Shown here piece after piece: positions 52,102 through 62,437 of a stretch of DNA of 64,000 bases (position 1 is its first letter; each line of letters opens with the position of its first letter). The notes beneath the pieces are model-generated. The model saw only the letters and a program-made list of their open reading frames with translations. It was not told where the DNA came from and made no database searches. The DNA is from Rhizobium sp. BK399 (GTDB lineage Bacteria > Pseudomonadota > Alphaproteobacteria > Rhizobiales > Rhizobiaceae). The stretch is from assembly GCF_014194695.1 (NCBI RefSeq), contig NZ_JACIAH010000005.1, forward strand, positions 1 through 64,000. The letters run 5' to 3'. Made by a program: the position numbers and the translations under genes.

Positions 52102-53522
52102 TGATGACAAATTGGCTCCCAGATGTTTCGCGCGGCTCAGGCCCGGTTTACCTCCGGATCGCGGACAGCATTGAATCAGCCATAGCCAGTGGCACCTTGG
52201 CAGCTGGCAGCAAATTGCCGCCGCAACGAAACCTCGCCTATGATATCGGCGTAACAATTGGGACAATCGGCCGAGCCTATGCGCTCGTGCACGAGCGCGG
52301 CCTCGTCGCCGGAGAAGTCGGCCGCGGCACTTACGTGCTCGATCGCGCCGAGACAGCACCCGGGAATCAACCGGACCCGCTGACGGTTGCGCTCGGCGGA
52401 ACACGCCCGATCGATGCGCCCGCCGGTAAGATACGGTTCGACACCACGGCTGCGCCGGATCTTGGCCAGGGCAAGATTATCGGCAGTGTTCTTGCCGCGA
52501 TCGGCGAGGAGCAGCTCTCCGAGATTTCGTCCTATTCGCGTGTGTTTCCCAAGAACTGGTACGCGGCCGGCCGGCGTTGGCTCGCCAGAAACGATTGGAT
52601 GCCGGAAACGGAAAACATCGTCCCTACCCTTGGAGCCCACGCGGCTGCTGTCGCCGTCATCTCAGCGGTGTCGTCGCCCGGTGACAAGATCGTCTTCGAA
52701 GAGTTGAGCTATACGCAGGTGAGCCGCAGCGCACGTATTCTCGGCCGCCGTACGATCACCGTCGAGTCCGACGAAAATGGCGTGATTCCTGATGACTTCG
52801 AGCGCCTGTGCCTTCAGCAGCACCCAAAGCTCGCATTCCTCATGCCGACCGCGCACAATCCCACCCTGGCGACGATGCCGCACGAGCGCCGGGCACGCGT
52901 CGCCGAGATAGCGCGCCGCCACGGTGTCTGGCTAATCGAAGACGATCTCTACGGTGGTATGACTGGCGACGAAAACCCCTTGCTTGCGTCGCTCGCACCC
53001 GATCGCACGTTCCTGATCAGTGGCCTTTCGAAATCGGTGGCTGCCGGCGTGCGGGGCGGCTGGGTCGCCTGCCCGCCGCATTTTGCTCAGCGGATCAAGG
53101 TGACACACAAGATGATCACCGGCGGACTACCATTCATTCTGGCCGAGGCTTGCGCGCGTCTCGTCGAGAGCGGTCAGGCGCACGAAATCCGTAAGGCCAG
53201 CACGGTGGAACTCGCCGTCCGTGAGCGTCTCGCACGGGAGCAGTTGCAAGGATACGACTTCGTATCGCATCCGCATGTCCCCTTCCTGTGGCTGAAGCTG
53301 CCGGATCCCTGGCTGTCGGGAACGTTCAAGAACGCTGCTTACGGAGAGGGAGTGCTGATCGACGACGAGGACGAATTCAAGGCTGCGCGAGCCGAGAAAG
53401 TCTATCATCGCGTTCGAGTAGGCTTCTCCTCGCCCCGAAACCGCGACGATTTGGTTGCGGGCCTCACGACATTGCGACGCCTGCTAGAAAGCGGCGGCGC
53501 GGGTTATGACGGTGAGATCTGA
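52101..53522 (+). CDS. MocR-family transcriptional regulator (GntR plus aminotransferase-like)
   Basis: A 473-residue MocR-type regulator. The N-terminal winged helix (residues about 12-80) has GPVYLRIADSIESAIASGTLAAGSKLPPQRNLAYDIGVTIGTIGRAY. The C-terminal aminotransferase-like domain (about 100-460) has the PLP-lysine segment LISGLSKSVAAGVRGGW near residue 313 and EDDLYGGM near 285. MocR proteins sense amino-acid or vitamin B6-type ligands and often regulate a divergent gene, here DUF1127. No ribosome site is seen before ATG 52101. Target genes beyond its neighbour are unknown. Confidence 0.9.
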   Translation: MMTNWLPDVSRGSGPVYLRIADSIESAIASGTLAAGSKLPPQRNLAYDIGVTIGTIGRAYALVHERGLVAGEVGRGTYVLDRAETAPGNQPDPLTVALGGTRPIDAPAGKIRFDTTAAPDLGQGKIIGSVLAAIGEEQLSEISSYSRVFPKNWYAAGRRWLARNDWMPETENIVPTLGAHAAAVAVISAVSSPGDKIVFEELSYTQVSRSARILGRRTITVESDENGVIPDDFERLCLQQHPKLAFLMPTAHNPTLATMPHERRARVAEIARRHGVWLIEDDLYGGMTGDENPLLASLAPDRTFLISGLSKSVAAGVRGGWVACPPHFAQRIKVTHKMITGGLPFILAEACARLVESGQAHEIRKASTVELAVRERLAREQLQGYDFVSHPHVPFLWLKLPDPWLSGTFKNAAYGEGVLIDDEDEFKAARAEKVYHRVRVGFSSPRNRDDLVAGLTTLRRLLESGGAGYDGEI

Positions 53523-53639
53523 GACTGCGCTAGATTAGCCGCACATCCGAAGTAAAAGGCCCAAGCCCCTCTCAAACTCGCTTTATCAAGCCCCGATCGA
53601 TGCTACGAATTCAGACGGACCCTGACGCGAGTCGGATGA

Positions 53640-53711
53640 GGGAATCTGAATGGCGATCGAATTTCCAACGGCATGACGCGCGCCGGTATTCAGGTCGGCT
53701 ACAAGTTCTAA
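53640..53711 (+). pseudogene. C-terminal remnant of an outer-membrane beta-barrel protein
   Basis: A 23-codon open stretch ending NGDRISNGMTRAGIQVGYKF and a stop, with no start codon and a stop in frame just before it. The final residues show the alternating pattern and terminal Phe of a porin beta-signal (Ile -7, Val -5, Tyr -3, Phe -1), as recognised by BamA. A strong terminator follows 26 bases later. It most likely is what is left of a deleted porin or OmpW/Omp25-like gene. It sits in a 314-base gap that otherwise holds nothing recognisable. Confidence 0.35.
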
Positions 53712-53736
53712 GCTACCATGGTAGTTACCATTCGGT

Positions 53737-56071
<2,335 letters not shown>

Positions 56072-56090
56072 TGCGCAAGGAGTAACGATC

Positions 56091-56324
56091 ATGCCTATGA
56101 AACCCGGTGATATCGAAGACATGATCAAAGCCGGCATCCCCGGCGCCAGGGTGACCATCCGAGATCTCGCTGGTGACGGCGACCATTATGCTGCCGAGGT
56201 CGTCGCCGAAGCATTTCGCGGAAAGAGCCGCGTGCAGCAGCACCAGATGGTCTACGAGGCTCTTAAGGGTAACATGGGCGGCATATTGCACGCCCTGGCC
56301 CTGCAGACATCGGCACCCGATTGA
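56091..56324 (+). CDS. BolA family protein
   Basis: A 77-residue BolA-family protein of the short IbaG/YrbA type. DIEDMIKAGIPGARVTIRDLAGDGDHYAAEVVAEAFRGKSRVQQHQMVYEALKG contains the BolA loop with His and the conserved FRGKSRVQQHQMVY helix. BolA proteins pair with monothiol glutaredoxins, and a CGFS glutaredoxin lies 1.5 kb downstream. ATG 56091 has GGAG eight bases upstream. It follows purL after 19 bases and is probably co-transcribed with it. A bidirectional terminator comes next. Confidence 0.93.
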   Translation: MPMKPGDIEDMIKAGIPGARVTIRDLAGDGDHYAAEVVAEAFRGKSRVQQHQMVYEALKGNMGGILHALALQTSAPD

Positions 56325-56332
56325 TATCGAAC

Positions 56333-56365
56333 GCAAAATGCCCGGTTAGAAGCCGGGCATTTTGC
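56333..56365. terminator. Bidirectional intrinsic terminator
   Basis: GCAAAATGCCCGG pairs over 13 bases with CCGGGCATTTTGC around TTAGAAG. A/T tracts flank both sides, so it works on both strands. It terminates bolA and also lies in the last codons (MPGF, stop) of the convergent membrane hydrolase gene. Confidence 0.9.
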
Positions 56366-57497
56366 TGTAGCCGGCCTCGGCAAGCACGAGTGCCGAGCGT
56401 GGGCCGGCCGTCAGCAGCGTGAAATCAAACGGCGCCCGCAGATCCGACCCCAGGACATACTGTCGGTGCACGCGCAGAAAGTCCTTTTTGATCTTGCGGT
56501 AATGTTCGACCGTCAGCATTTGCTTGACGCGGATGAACACCATCTTGGCAGGGCGTAGATCGCCATGTCCGCAAACGGCCACGACCGGCACCTTGTAGAA
56601 GTGAATTGCATCCGTCAGGCACTGGACGTCGAGCCAATGGATGTTCTCGCAGCGGGCGATCAAGCCCACTCGTGACCGCAACAATTTCGCCGGGCGCAAT
56701 AGCGCGCATTGCAGAAGCGCCGACCCGAGCGTTGCGAACACTACTCTCTTATCGCGGAAGACATCTGGTTGTTCCTCGAGAAGGCGCCCGATCACATGCG
56801 CGGCAACGCTCGAACCCATGCTGTGAGACGAGATCACGTATTCATCCGCCGATTCCGACAAAGCGGCACGCGCTGCCACAGCACAGCGATCGAGCCATTC
56901 ATTGAATTCCGCATGGCTCATGCGAGCGAGCGCTACCGCCATGCGCCAGTCCGCGAAGAGATGCAATGTGTAGAAGCGCTCGGCAACGGGCAGGAACGCG
57001 AAGATGAAGAAGCACGACGCCAACCCCACGCTCCAGAAGAGATGAGGGGCCGGCAATTCCATTCCAACCGGGATGACAGCGATCGTTGCGCTGAGCGAGA
57101 AGCCGAGGATCATCATCAGAAACGGGAAGATGAAGAACAGTCCAAATCGCCATGCATACTTGAAATAGCCGGCCATCCCGCCGTAACCGATTACCTGCAG
57201 AGCGGCCCAAAAGCCCGCGAGAATTTGCCACGCCCGGCTGCCGGCTCCAAGCCACTCCACGAGAGCATTGTGATCAAAGACATGAATATGGCTGTTGGTT
57301 TCCCAACCATCCGCAATCGACGTCACCTTGAAACTTGTCGAATCCGGCATGCATTTGGGCTCGCCGATGGTAACTCCACAGTCCCAAACCGCGGCACTTT
57401 GCTTTGCGGATCGTTCGTACCGTGCCTTGTGTGCACGCCCATCAAGTGGCTCGAACCCCGGAAAATGGAGAACCACCCTCTTCGAAATCAATGTCAT
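56346..57497 (-). CDS. Membrane-associated alpha/beta hydrolase-like protein
   Basis: A 383-residue protein with two to three transmembrane helices in the middle (about residues 95-190: GFWAALQVIGYGGMAGYF, FGLFFIFPFLMMILGFSLSA and VGLASCFFIFAFLPVA). The N-terminal VVLHFPGFEPLDG and the C-terminal ISSHSMGSSVAAHVIGRLL (nucleophile Ser near 226) point to a serine hydrolase fold split by membrane helices. No known family. Start ATG 57497 has only a weak ribosome signal; an upstream start is possible. Its last codons form part of a bidirectional terminator with bolA. Confidence 0.72.
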   Translation of the reverse strand: MTLISKRVVLHFPGFEPLDGRAHKARYERSAKQSAAVWDCGVTIGEPKCMPDSTSFKVTSIADGWETNSHIHVFDHNALVEWLGAGSRAWQILAGFWAALQVIGYGGMAGYFKYAWRFGLFFIFPFLMMILGFSLSATIAVIPVGMELPAPHLFWSVGLASCFFIFAFLPVAERFYTLHLFADWRMAVALARMSHAEFNEWLDRCAVAARAALSESADEYVISSHSMGSSVAAHVIGRLLEEQPDVFRDKRVVFATLGSALLQCALLRPAKLLRSRVGLIARCENIHWLDVQCLTDAIHFYKVPVVAVCGHGDLRPAKMVFIRVKQMLTVEHYRKIKKDFLRVHRQYVLGSDLRAPFDFTLLTAGPRSALVLAEAGYSKMPGF

Positions 57498-57782
57498 TAT
57501 TTTCTTTCGTTGCCGCGCACGCGGCCGATAAATTGCTGCGACGCATTCCGCGACAATTGTGGCGAAATCCGGGTAAGTTACCCCGAGACCGGTTGCGCCG
57601 AATGCCTTCCCGGGCCGGTTCAGCAACCGGCGTAACGCAAGCGCAACAATCCGCCTCCCGCAAACCGATAGGGTGCTCTTTTTTTGCCGGCGCCTGCTGG
57701 AATTCCGGCGATCACATGCTATCTAAGCTTAACGATTGAAACGGCGGGCCTTTAACTCGCCTGTGGAAAGGATTAGGTCCCT

Positions 57783-58118
57783 ATGAGCGGTATCAACGAA
57801 TTCATCGACAACGAGATCAAGAGCAACGACGTCGTCCTCTTCATGAAGGGCACGCCGCAGTTTCCGCAGTGTGGTTTCTCCGGCCAGGTCGTGCAGATTC
57901 TCGATTACATCGGCGTCGATTACAAGGGCATCAACGTGCTCGCTGACTCCGAAATCCGCCAGGGCATCAAGGATTATTCCAACTGGCCGACGATCCCACA
58001 GCTTTACGTAAAGGGCGAGTTCGTCGGCGGCTGCGACATCGTCCGGGAAATGTTCCAGGCCGGTGAGTTGCAGCAGCACCTGCAGGAACACGGCGTCACC
58101 GTTCGCGGCGCCGCCTGA
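57783..58118 (+). CDS. grxD: Monothiol glutaredoxin, CGFS type
   Basis: A 111-residue Grx4/Grx5-type glutaredoxin. It has [28 protein letters not shown] with the single active Cys30 in [30 protein letters not shown] near 63, and a C-terminal HGVTVRGAA. These proteins bind a [2Fe-2S] cluster with glutathione and pass it on, usually together with BolA proteins. A BolA gene lies just upstream of the neighbouring gene, consistent with that pairing. Confidence 0.96.
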   Translation: MSGINEFIDNEIKSNDVVLFMKGTPQFPQCGFSGQVVQILDYIGVDYKGINVLADSEIRQGIKDYSNWPTIPQLYVKGEFVGGCDIVREMFQAGELQQHLQEHGVTVRGAA

Positions 58119-58172
58119 CCTGCCCGGTCACCGGACGCTTCGCCCGGTTTCCAAATCTGTATTTTGAGTCCG

Positions 58173-58195
58173 AGGCGCTGTGCTGAACAGCGCCT
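58173..58195 (+). terminator. Hairpin after grxD, terminator-like
   Basis: AGGCGCTGT pairs with ACAGCGCCT around GCTGA, 55 bases beyond the grxD stop. The T tail (TTGG) is weak, so it is possibly a stabiliser rather than a full terminator. Next start is only 25 bases away. Confidence 0.45.
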
Positions 58196-58219
58196 TGGCC
58201 TGTTTATGGGAATTTCATT

Positions 58220-59467
58220 GTGACAGATTCATCACAAGCCGTGCACGCGGGCCGATTGCCCATGGGCAAAGGGGAGTTCATTGCGCTCGCAGCCTTCCTT
58301 ATGGCGATCAATTCGCTCGCGATCGACATCATGCTTCCGGCGCTGCAGCAGATCGGTGCAAGCCTCGGCGTTGAGAGTGAAAATCATCGTCAGTTTGTCG
58401 TTTCTGCGTATCTCCTCGGCTTCGGTTCGGCGCAACTGTTCTACGGGCCCCTCTCCGACCGCTTTGGCCGCCGCCTGCCGCTTTTGATCGGTCTTGCGAT
58501 TTATATCTGTTCCGCCCTTGGGATCGCACTGGTGCCGACTTTCACCGGCCTCCTCGTGCTTCGCTTCATCCAGGGTATTGGTTCCGCAGCTACACGCGTC
58601 ATCACCATCTCCATCGTGCGAGACGTCTACGGCGGTCGCCAGATGGCAGAGGTCATGTCGCTGATCATGATGGTCTTCATGATCGTCCCCGTCATCGCGC
58701 CGGGGAGCGGTCAGATCATCATGTTTTTCGGCAGTTGGCACCTGATCTTCGTGTTTATCGCGGTGATGGCGGCGTTGATTTCGGGTTGGGCCTACATGCG
58801 CCTTCCCGAGACATTGCATCCTTCGAACGTGCGGCCGTTCACGGCGCGCTCCGTCATCGGCGGCTTCAAGCTTGTTCTCACGAACCGCATCGCGCTCTGC
58901 TACACGATCGCTACCACCTTCATCTTCGGATCGCTGTTCGGGTTTATCAATTCCGCCCAGCAGATCTACGTGGGGATCTATGATCTCGGCGCCTACTTTC
59001 CGCTCGCTTTCGCCGGTGTCGCCGTCTTCATGTCGCTGTCGTCGTTCCTCAACTCGCGGCTCGTCGGCAAGTTCGGGATGCGGCGCCTGTCGCATGGTGC
59101 ACTGACCGGCTTCATCGCCGTCAACACCATTTGGCTCGCAGCGCTCCTCCTCGGGCCGCACCCGATGCCATTCTTCCTCTTTATCAGTTTCTTCGGCCTG
59201 GCGATGTTCCAGTTCGGCTGGATCGGCTCGAACTTCAATTCGCTTGCCATGGAACCGCTTGGTCATGTTGCGGGAACGGCCTCGTCCGTGCTGGGCTTCA
59301 TGAGCACCGTCGGCGGCGCTCTGATCGGCGCCGGCATCGGACAGGCTTTCAACGGCACCGCACTGCCGATGGTCGCAGGCTATTTCACCGTCTCGATCAT
59401 CGGTCTGATCTTCGTTTTGATCGCAGAAAAAGGGCGCCTCTTTCAACCGCATAATCCCGCGGTCTGA
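58220..59467 (+). CDS. Bcr/CflA family MFS drug-resistance transporter (first copy)
   Basis: A 415-residue major-facilitator exporter of the Bcr/CflA group with 12 hydrophobic segments. MAINSLAIDIMLPALQQIGASLG and the motif A-like GPLSDRFGRRLPLLIGLAIYI follow near residue 70. LRFIQGIGSAATRVITISIVRDVYGGRQ is the Bcr/CflA-type motif. GTG 58220 is the likely start. Substrates of this group range from bicyclomycin to amino-acid derivatives and cannot be predicted. A close paralogue follows after 35 bases. Confidence 0.87.
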   Translation: MTDSSQAVHAGRLPMGKGEFIALAAFLMAINSLAIDIMLPALQQIGASLGVESENHRQFVVSAYLLGFGSAQLFYGPLSDRFGRRLPLLIGLAIYICSALGIALVPTFTGLLVLRFIQGIGSAATRVITISIVRDVYGGRQMAEVMSLIMMVFMIVPVIAPGSGQIIMFFGSWHLIFVFIAVMAALISGWAYMRLPETLHPSNVRPFTARSVIGGFKLVLTNRIALCYTIATTFIFGSLFGFINSAQQIYVGIYDLGAYFPLAFAGVAVFMSLSSFLNSRLVGKFGMRRLSHGALTGFIAVNTIWLAALLLGPHPMPFFLFISFFGLAMFQFGWIGSNFNSLAMEPLGHVAGTASSVLGFMSTVGGALIGAGIGQAFNGTALPMVAGYFTVSIIGLIFVLIAEKGRLFQPHNPAV

Positions 59468-59502
59468 ATGGGTCGCCCGTCCCGTATTTCAGGATTTCCA
59501 TT

Positions 59503-60774
59503 ATGACGCCACCACATAAACCTCATGTTGAGAATCAAGGCTCCCGCCGAATAGGCATGGGCTTCGTCGAATTTGTCATCACCATCGCCATCATGACCGC
59601 CAGTGTCGCGATGGCGATCGACAGCATGTTGCCGGCCCTGCCCGCAATCGGCCATTCGCTCGGCGTCGCCAACGCCAACGATGCGCAGCTGGTCATCGGC
59701 GTCTTCTTCCTGGGCTTCGGCGTCTCGCAGATCATTTTCGGCAGCCTGTCCGACACGTTCGGCCGCCGCAACATCTTGCTCGGCGGTTTGGCGGTTTACA
59801 TGCTCGCCATGTTCGGCGCGGCAGCCACGGGCAGTTTTGAAATGCTGCTTGTCATGCGCTTTATACAAGGCCTCGGCGGCGCAGCGGTTCGCATCACCAC
59901 CATGGCCATCGTTCGTGACTGCTTTGGTGGTCGCGAGATGGCCCGTGTCATGTCCTATGTAATGATCGTCTTCATGATCGTTCCGATCGTGGCACCTTCG
60001 GTCGGTCAGCTGATCATCACCTATGCCAACTGGCACTGGATCTTCATCCTGCTTGGTCTCGTTGGTGGGATCCTGTTTGTCTGGGCATCACTGCGCTTGA
60101 AGGAATCGCTTCCGAAGGAAGAGCGCATTCCGCTATCGGTCGGCTCCGTCCTCGATGGCTTCAAGACCGTTCTGACGAATAAGATCACGTGCGGCTATAT
60201 GATCGGCCTGACAATGTTCACAGCTGTCATCAGCGCCTACGTCATTTCGGTCCAGCAGGTTTTCGGTGAAGTCTACGGCCTTGGCGATTGGCTGCCGATT
60301 GCCTTTGCGGCAACGGCAGGCGGCATCGCGGTCGCAAACTTCGCCAACGGCTTCTTCGTGCGTAAGTTCGGCATGCGGCGTATCTCGCATGTCGCCATGA
60401 TCGTCTTCACCATTGTTTCGGCAATCGGCTACGTCAAAGCGCTGGGCGGACGGCCCGATTTCGCCTTCGCCTATGCGCTGTTTACGATCCTGCTGATGAT
60501 GTTCGCAGTCATCGCGACCAACTTCACAGCGATCAGCCTGGAGCCGATGGGTAACCTCGCTGGCACAGCAACCGCCATCACCGGCTTCGTGTCCACGACC
60601 TTCGGCGCGATCCTCGGCGGCACTGTTGGCCAGCTCTTCAACGGCACTGTCCAGCCGCTCTTCGGTGGCTTTGCCGTGTTCGGTGCGATCAGTATCGCGG
60701 CGACGCTCTGGGCGGAAGGCGGCAAGCTCTTCACGCATCCGGGCGACAGCCCGCAACTCATTTCTAACGCGTAG
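59503..60774 (+). CDS. Bcr/CflA family MFS drug-resistance transporter (second copy)
   Basis: A 423-residue 12-helix MFS exporter, paralogous to the gene before it. Motif-A block GSLSDTFGRRNILLGGLAVYML and RFIQGLGGAAVRITTMAIVRDCFGGREMARV are clearly related (TISIVRDVYGG versus TMAIVRDCFGG). AGGA precedes the ATG. The two are in tandem, 35 bases apart, and probably on one transcript, so they arose by duplication. Whether they act separately or together is not known. A hairpin follows. Confidence 0.87.
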   Translation: MTPPHKPHVENQGSRRIGMGFVEFVITIAIMTASVAMAIDSMLPALPAIGHSLGVANANDAQLVIGVFFLGFGVSQIIFGSLSDTFGRRNILLGGLAVYMLAMFGAAATGSFEMLLVMRFIQGLGGAAVRITTMAIVRDCFGGREMARVMSYVMIVFMIVPIVAPSVGQLIITYANWHWIFILLGLVGGILFVWASLRLKESLPKEERIPLSVGSVLDGFKTVLTNKITCGYMIGLTMFTAVISAYVISVQQVFGEVYGLGDWLPIAFAATAGGIAVANFANGFFVRKFGMRRISHVAMIVFTIVSAIGYVKALGGRPDFAFAYALFTILLMMFAVIATNFTAISLEPMGNLAGTATAITGFVSTTFGAILGGTVGQLFNGTVQPLFGGFAVFGAISIAATLWAEGGKLFTHPGDSPQLISNA

Positions 60775-60787
60775 AGCGTTCCTTATC

Positions 60788-60815
60788 GCCCGCGACACGT
60801 TGTTGCGGGCGCAAT
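60788..60815 (+). terminator. Hairpin after the MFS pair, terminator-like
   Basis: GCCCGCGACA pairs with TGTTGCGGGC (one G-U) around CGT, followed by GCAATTCTTT. It ends just before the stop of the convergent LysE gene. T tail is mixed, so moderate confidence. Confidence 0.55.
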
Positions 60816-60826
60816 TCTTTCAGGAG

Positions 60827-61423
60827 TTAGCGCCACACAAGAGCAACCGACAGAGCCAGCGCAAACGCCATGGCGATATTGAAGAACCTCGCCGCGCGTG
60901 AGGTCCGCAGAACCTGGGCCACGAGAGCACCTAGGACGAGCCAAAGGAACCCAGCCGGAAACGCGGCTGCTGCAAACAGCACACCCATCCACAAAGCGCC
61001 GCTAGTCTGAGCCTGCTGCGAGGATACAAGGAAGGTGCTACCTGCGCTCAGCGCGACCAGCCAGCCTTTCGGGTTCAGCCATTGGAATAGAAAAGCCTGC
61101 CGAAATCCGACCGTCCGCCTCTGTCCATTCGCTTCAACCGTGCCGGCATTGGCGATCTTCCAAGCCAGCCACAGCAGAAACAGAGATCCCGCCATCTTCA
61201 GCGCTATTACGATGGCCGGTGCGGCTGCGACAATTTCTCCGACGCCAAAAGCACTTAGAACGATCATCACGCCCATGCCCAGCGATGCGCCGAGCGGACA
61301 GCCGATGCCTCTCAAGGTACCGACAGCGGCACCGGTGGACAGGATCATGGTGTTGCTGGGTCCCGGCGTAACGGCCGCGATAAACGCAAACAGCAAGAAA
61401 GCCAGCGCCTGCGCGATATCCAT
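60827..61423 (-). CDS. LysE/RhtB family exporter
   Basis: A 198-residue six-helix LysE-family exporter. ALAFLLFAFIAAVTPGPSNTMILSTGAAVG is the family signature, and RQAFLFQWLNPKGWLVALSAGSTFL follows near residue 108, with the NPK motif used by RhtB-like proteins. GGAGGG lies five bases before ATG 61423; the preceding ATG overlaps the site. A palindrome lies about 40 bases upstream. The substrate is unknown and no regulator gene is adjacent. It is not closely similar to the first LysE of this window. Confidence 0.86.
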   Translation of the reverse strand: MDIAQALAFLLFAFIAAVTPGPSNTMILSTGAAVGTLRGIGCPLGASLGMGVMIVLSAFGVGEIVAAAPAIVIALKMAGSLFLLWLAWKIANAGTVEANGQRRTVGFRQAFLFQWLNPKGWLVALSAGSTFLVSSQQAQTSGALWMGVLFAAAAFPAGFLWLVLGALVAQVLRTSRAARFFNIAMAFALALSVALVWR

Positions 61424-61463
61424 CATTCCCTCCTCGTCATTTCAAAAGCGAGAGGATATCTAC

Positions 61464-61479
61464 GATAGGCGTGCCTATC
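61464..61479. promoter_or_regulatory. Palindrome upstream of the LysE-type gene
   Basis: GATAGGC-GT-GCCTATC is a perfect 7-bp inverted repeat with a 2-base centre, 41 bases before the LysE-family start. A -10-like TACAAT (minus strand, 61488-61483) lies just upstream, so the palindrome covers the predicted start point. It looks like a repressor operator. Confidence 0.4.
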
Positions 61480-61583
61480 CGTATTGTACGTCTGTGCGCA
61501 CGGCGTTCTGTTGGGAGCGCCAATATCGCACCCACGAAGCGCAAGTTAGTGGTGGCAGTCCGCGTGTGGCGGCCGCCTCGATA

Positions 61584-62408
61584 TCAGATGGTGAAGACTT
61601 CACGCCGCAGAATGTCCCAGCTGTCGTGGTCAGGCGCAATCAGCAAGCCGCCGCGGGTGTGATGCGGGAGGTAGGGCGAACCGTCGAAACGGGCCGCATG
61701 GGCGCCAGCCTCGATGCTGATAAGTGTGCCCGCAAGATGATCCCAGGGCATCAGCTTGTTATACATCAGGTAGTGCACGTGGCCGCCAGCAAAGGCGCGG
61801 TATTCGTGAGCGGCGCAGCGATAGTTGGCAAGGAACCGAACCTTGGCCAAATTCGCAAGGATTTCACTGCGCTTCGGCTTCGGCAGAAAGCCGGTGGACG
61901 CCATGCCGACCATGTCCTCCAACGCGACGGGCGCCGCAACAGAGAGCCGTTCTGCCTCCCCGTCAGGACGTCGAAGCCATGCGCCGCCGCCTGTCTCCGC
62001 AATCACCCAATCGTCACCCATCGGGTCGTAGATGATGCCGGCAACGGTTTCACCCTTGAACACCACGGAGGCCATGACACCGAAAGCCGGAATCCCGGAC
62101 GCGAAATTGAACGTACCATCCACCGGATCAACGACGATGGCAAGGTCCGCTCCCTCGAGCCTCCCAAGCAGGCCAGGATCCGCAGCGACCGACTCTTCCC
62201 CGATGAACACGGCATCTGGCCAAAGCGCGCCGGCTTCCGCCTTTATCATCCGCTCCGCCTGCAGGTCGGCTTCCGTCACCAGGTCGGTCGCCTCGCTCTT
62301 GGCGCGCACGTCATCGCTTCCAAGTCGACGGAAACGCGGCAATATCTCTGCCTTCGCCGCCCGCCTCAGGAGATCGGCTAGCGTCGTTACATCTATCGTG
62401 GAACTCAT
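61584..62408 (-). CDS. Inositol monophosphatase family protein
   Basis: A 274-residue FIG-superfamily metal-dependent phosphatase. It has AVFIGEESV near residue 68, the DPVDGTFNFASGIPAFG metal motif near 94 and MPWDHLAGTLISIEAGA near 219 with the third Asp. AAGGAAAG precedes the ATG. Members hydrolyse inositol phosphates, histidinol phosphate, or 3'-phosphoadenosine phosphate, and sequence does not tell which; some rhizobial HisN proteins are of this type. It is followed by ttcA on the same strand after 29 bases in the direction of transcription order (ttcA first). Confidence 0.88.
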   Translation of the reverse strand: MSSTIDVTTLADLLRRAAKAEILPRFRRLGSDDVRAKSEATDLVTEADLQAERMIKAEAGALWPDAVFIGEESVAADPGLLGRLEGADLAIVVDPVDGTFNFASGIPAFGVMASVVFKGETVAGIIYDPMGDDWVIAETGGGAWLRRPDGEAERLSVAAPVALEDMVGMASTGFLPKPKRSEILANLAKVRFLANYRCAAHEYRAFAGGHVHYLMYNKLMPWDHLAGTLISIEAGAHAARFDGSPYLPHHTRGGLLIAPDHDSWDILRREVFTI

Positions 62409-62437
62409 GGACTTTCCTTCTTTGGCGTGAGCGCCGA

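Noticed and set aside
57614..57631. GCCGGTT-CAGC-AACCGGC in the gap before grxD as a small RNA or terminator
   Set aside because: A 7-bp stem with no T tract; a T7 run at about 57681 is too far away.
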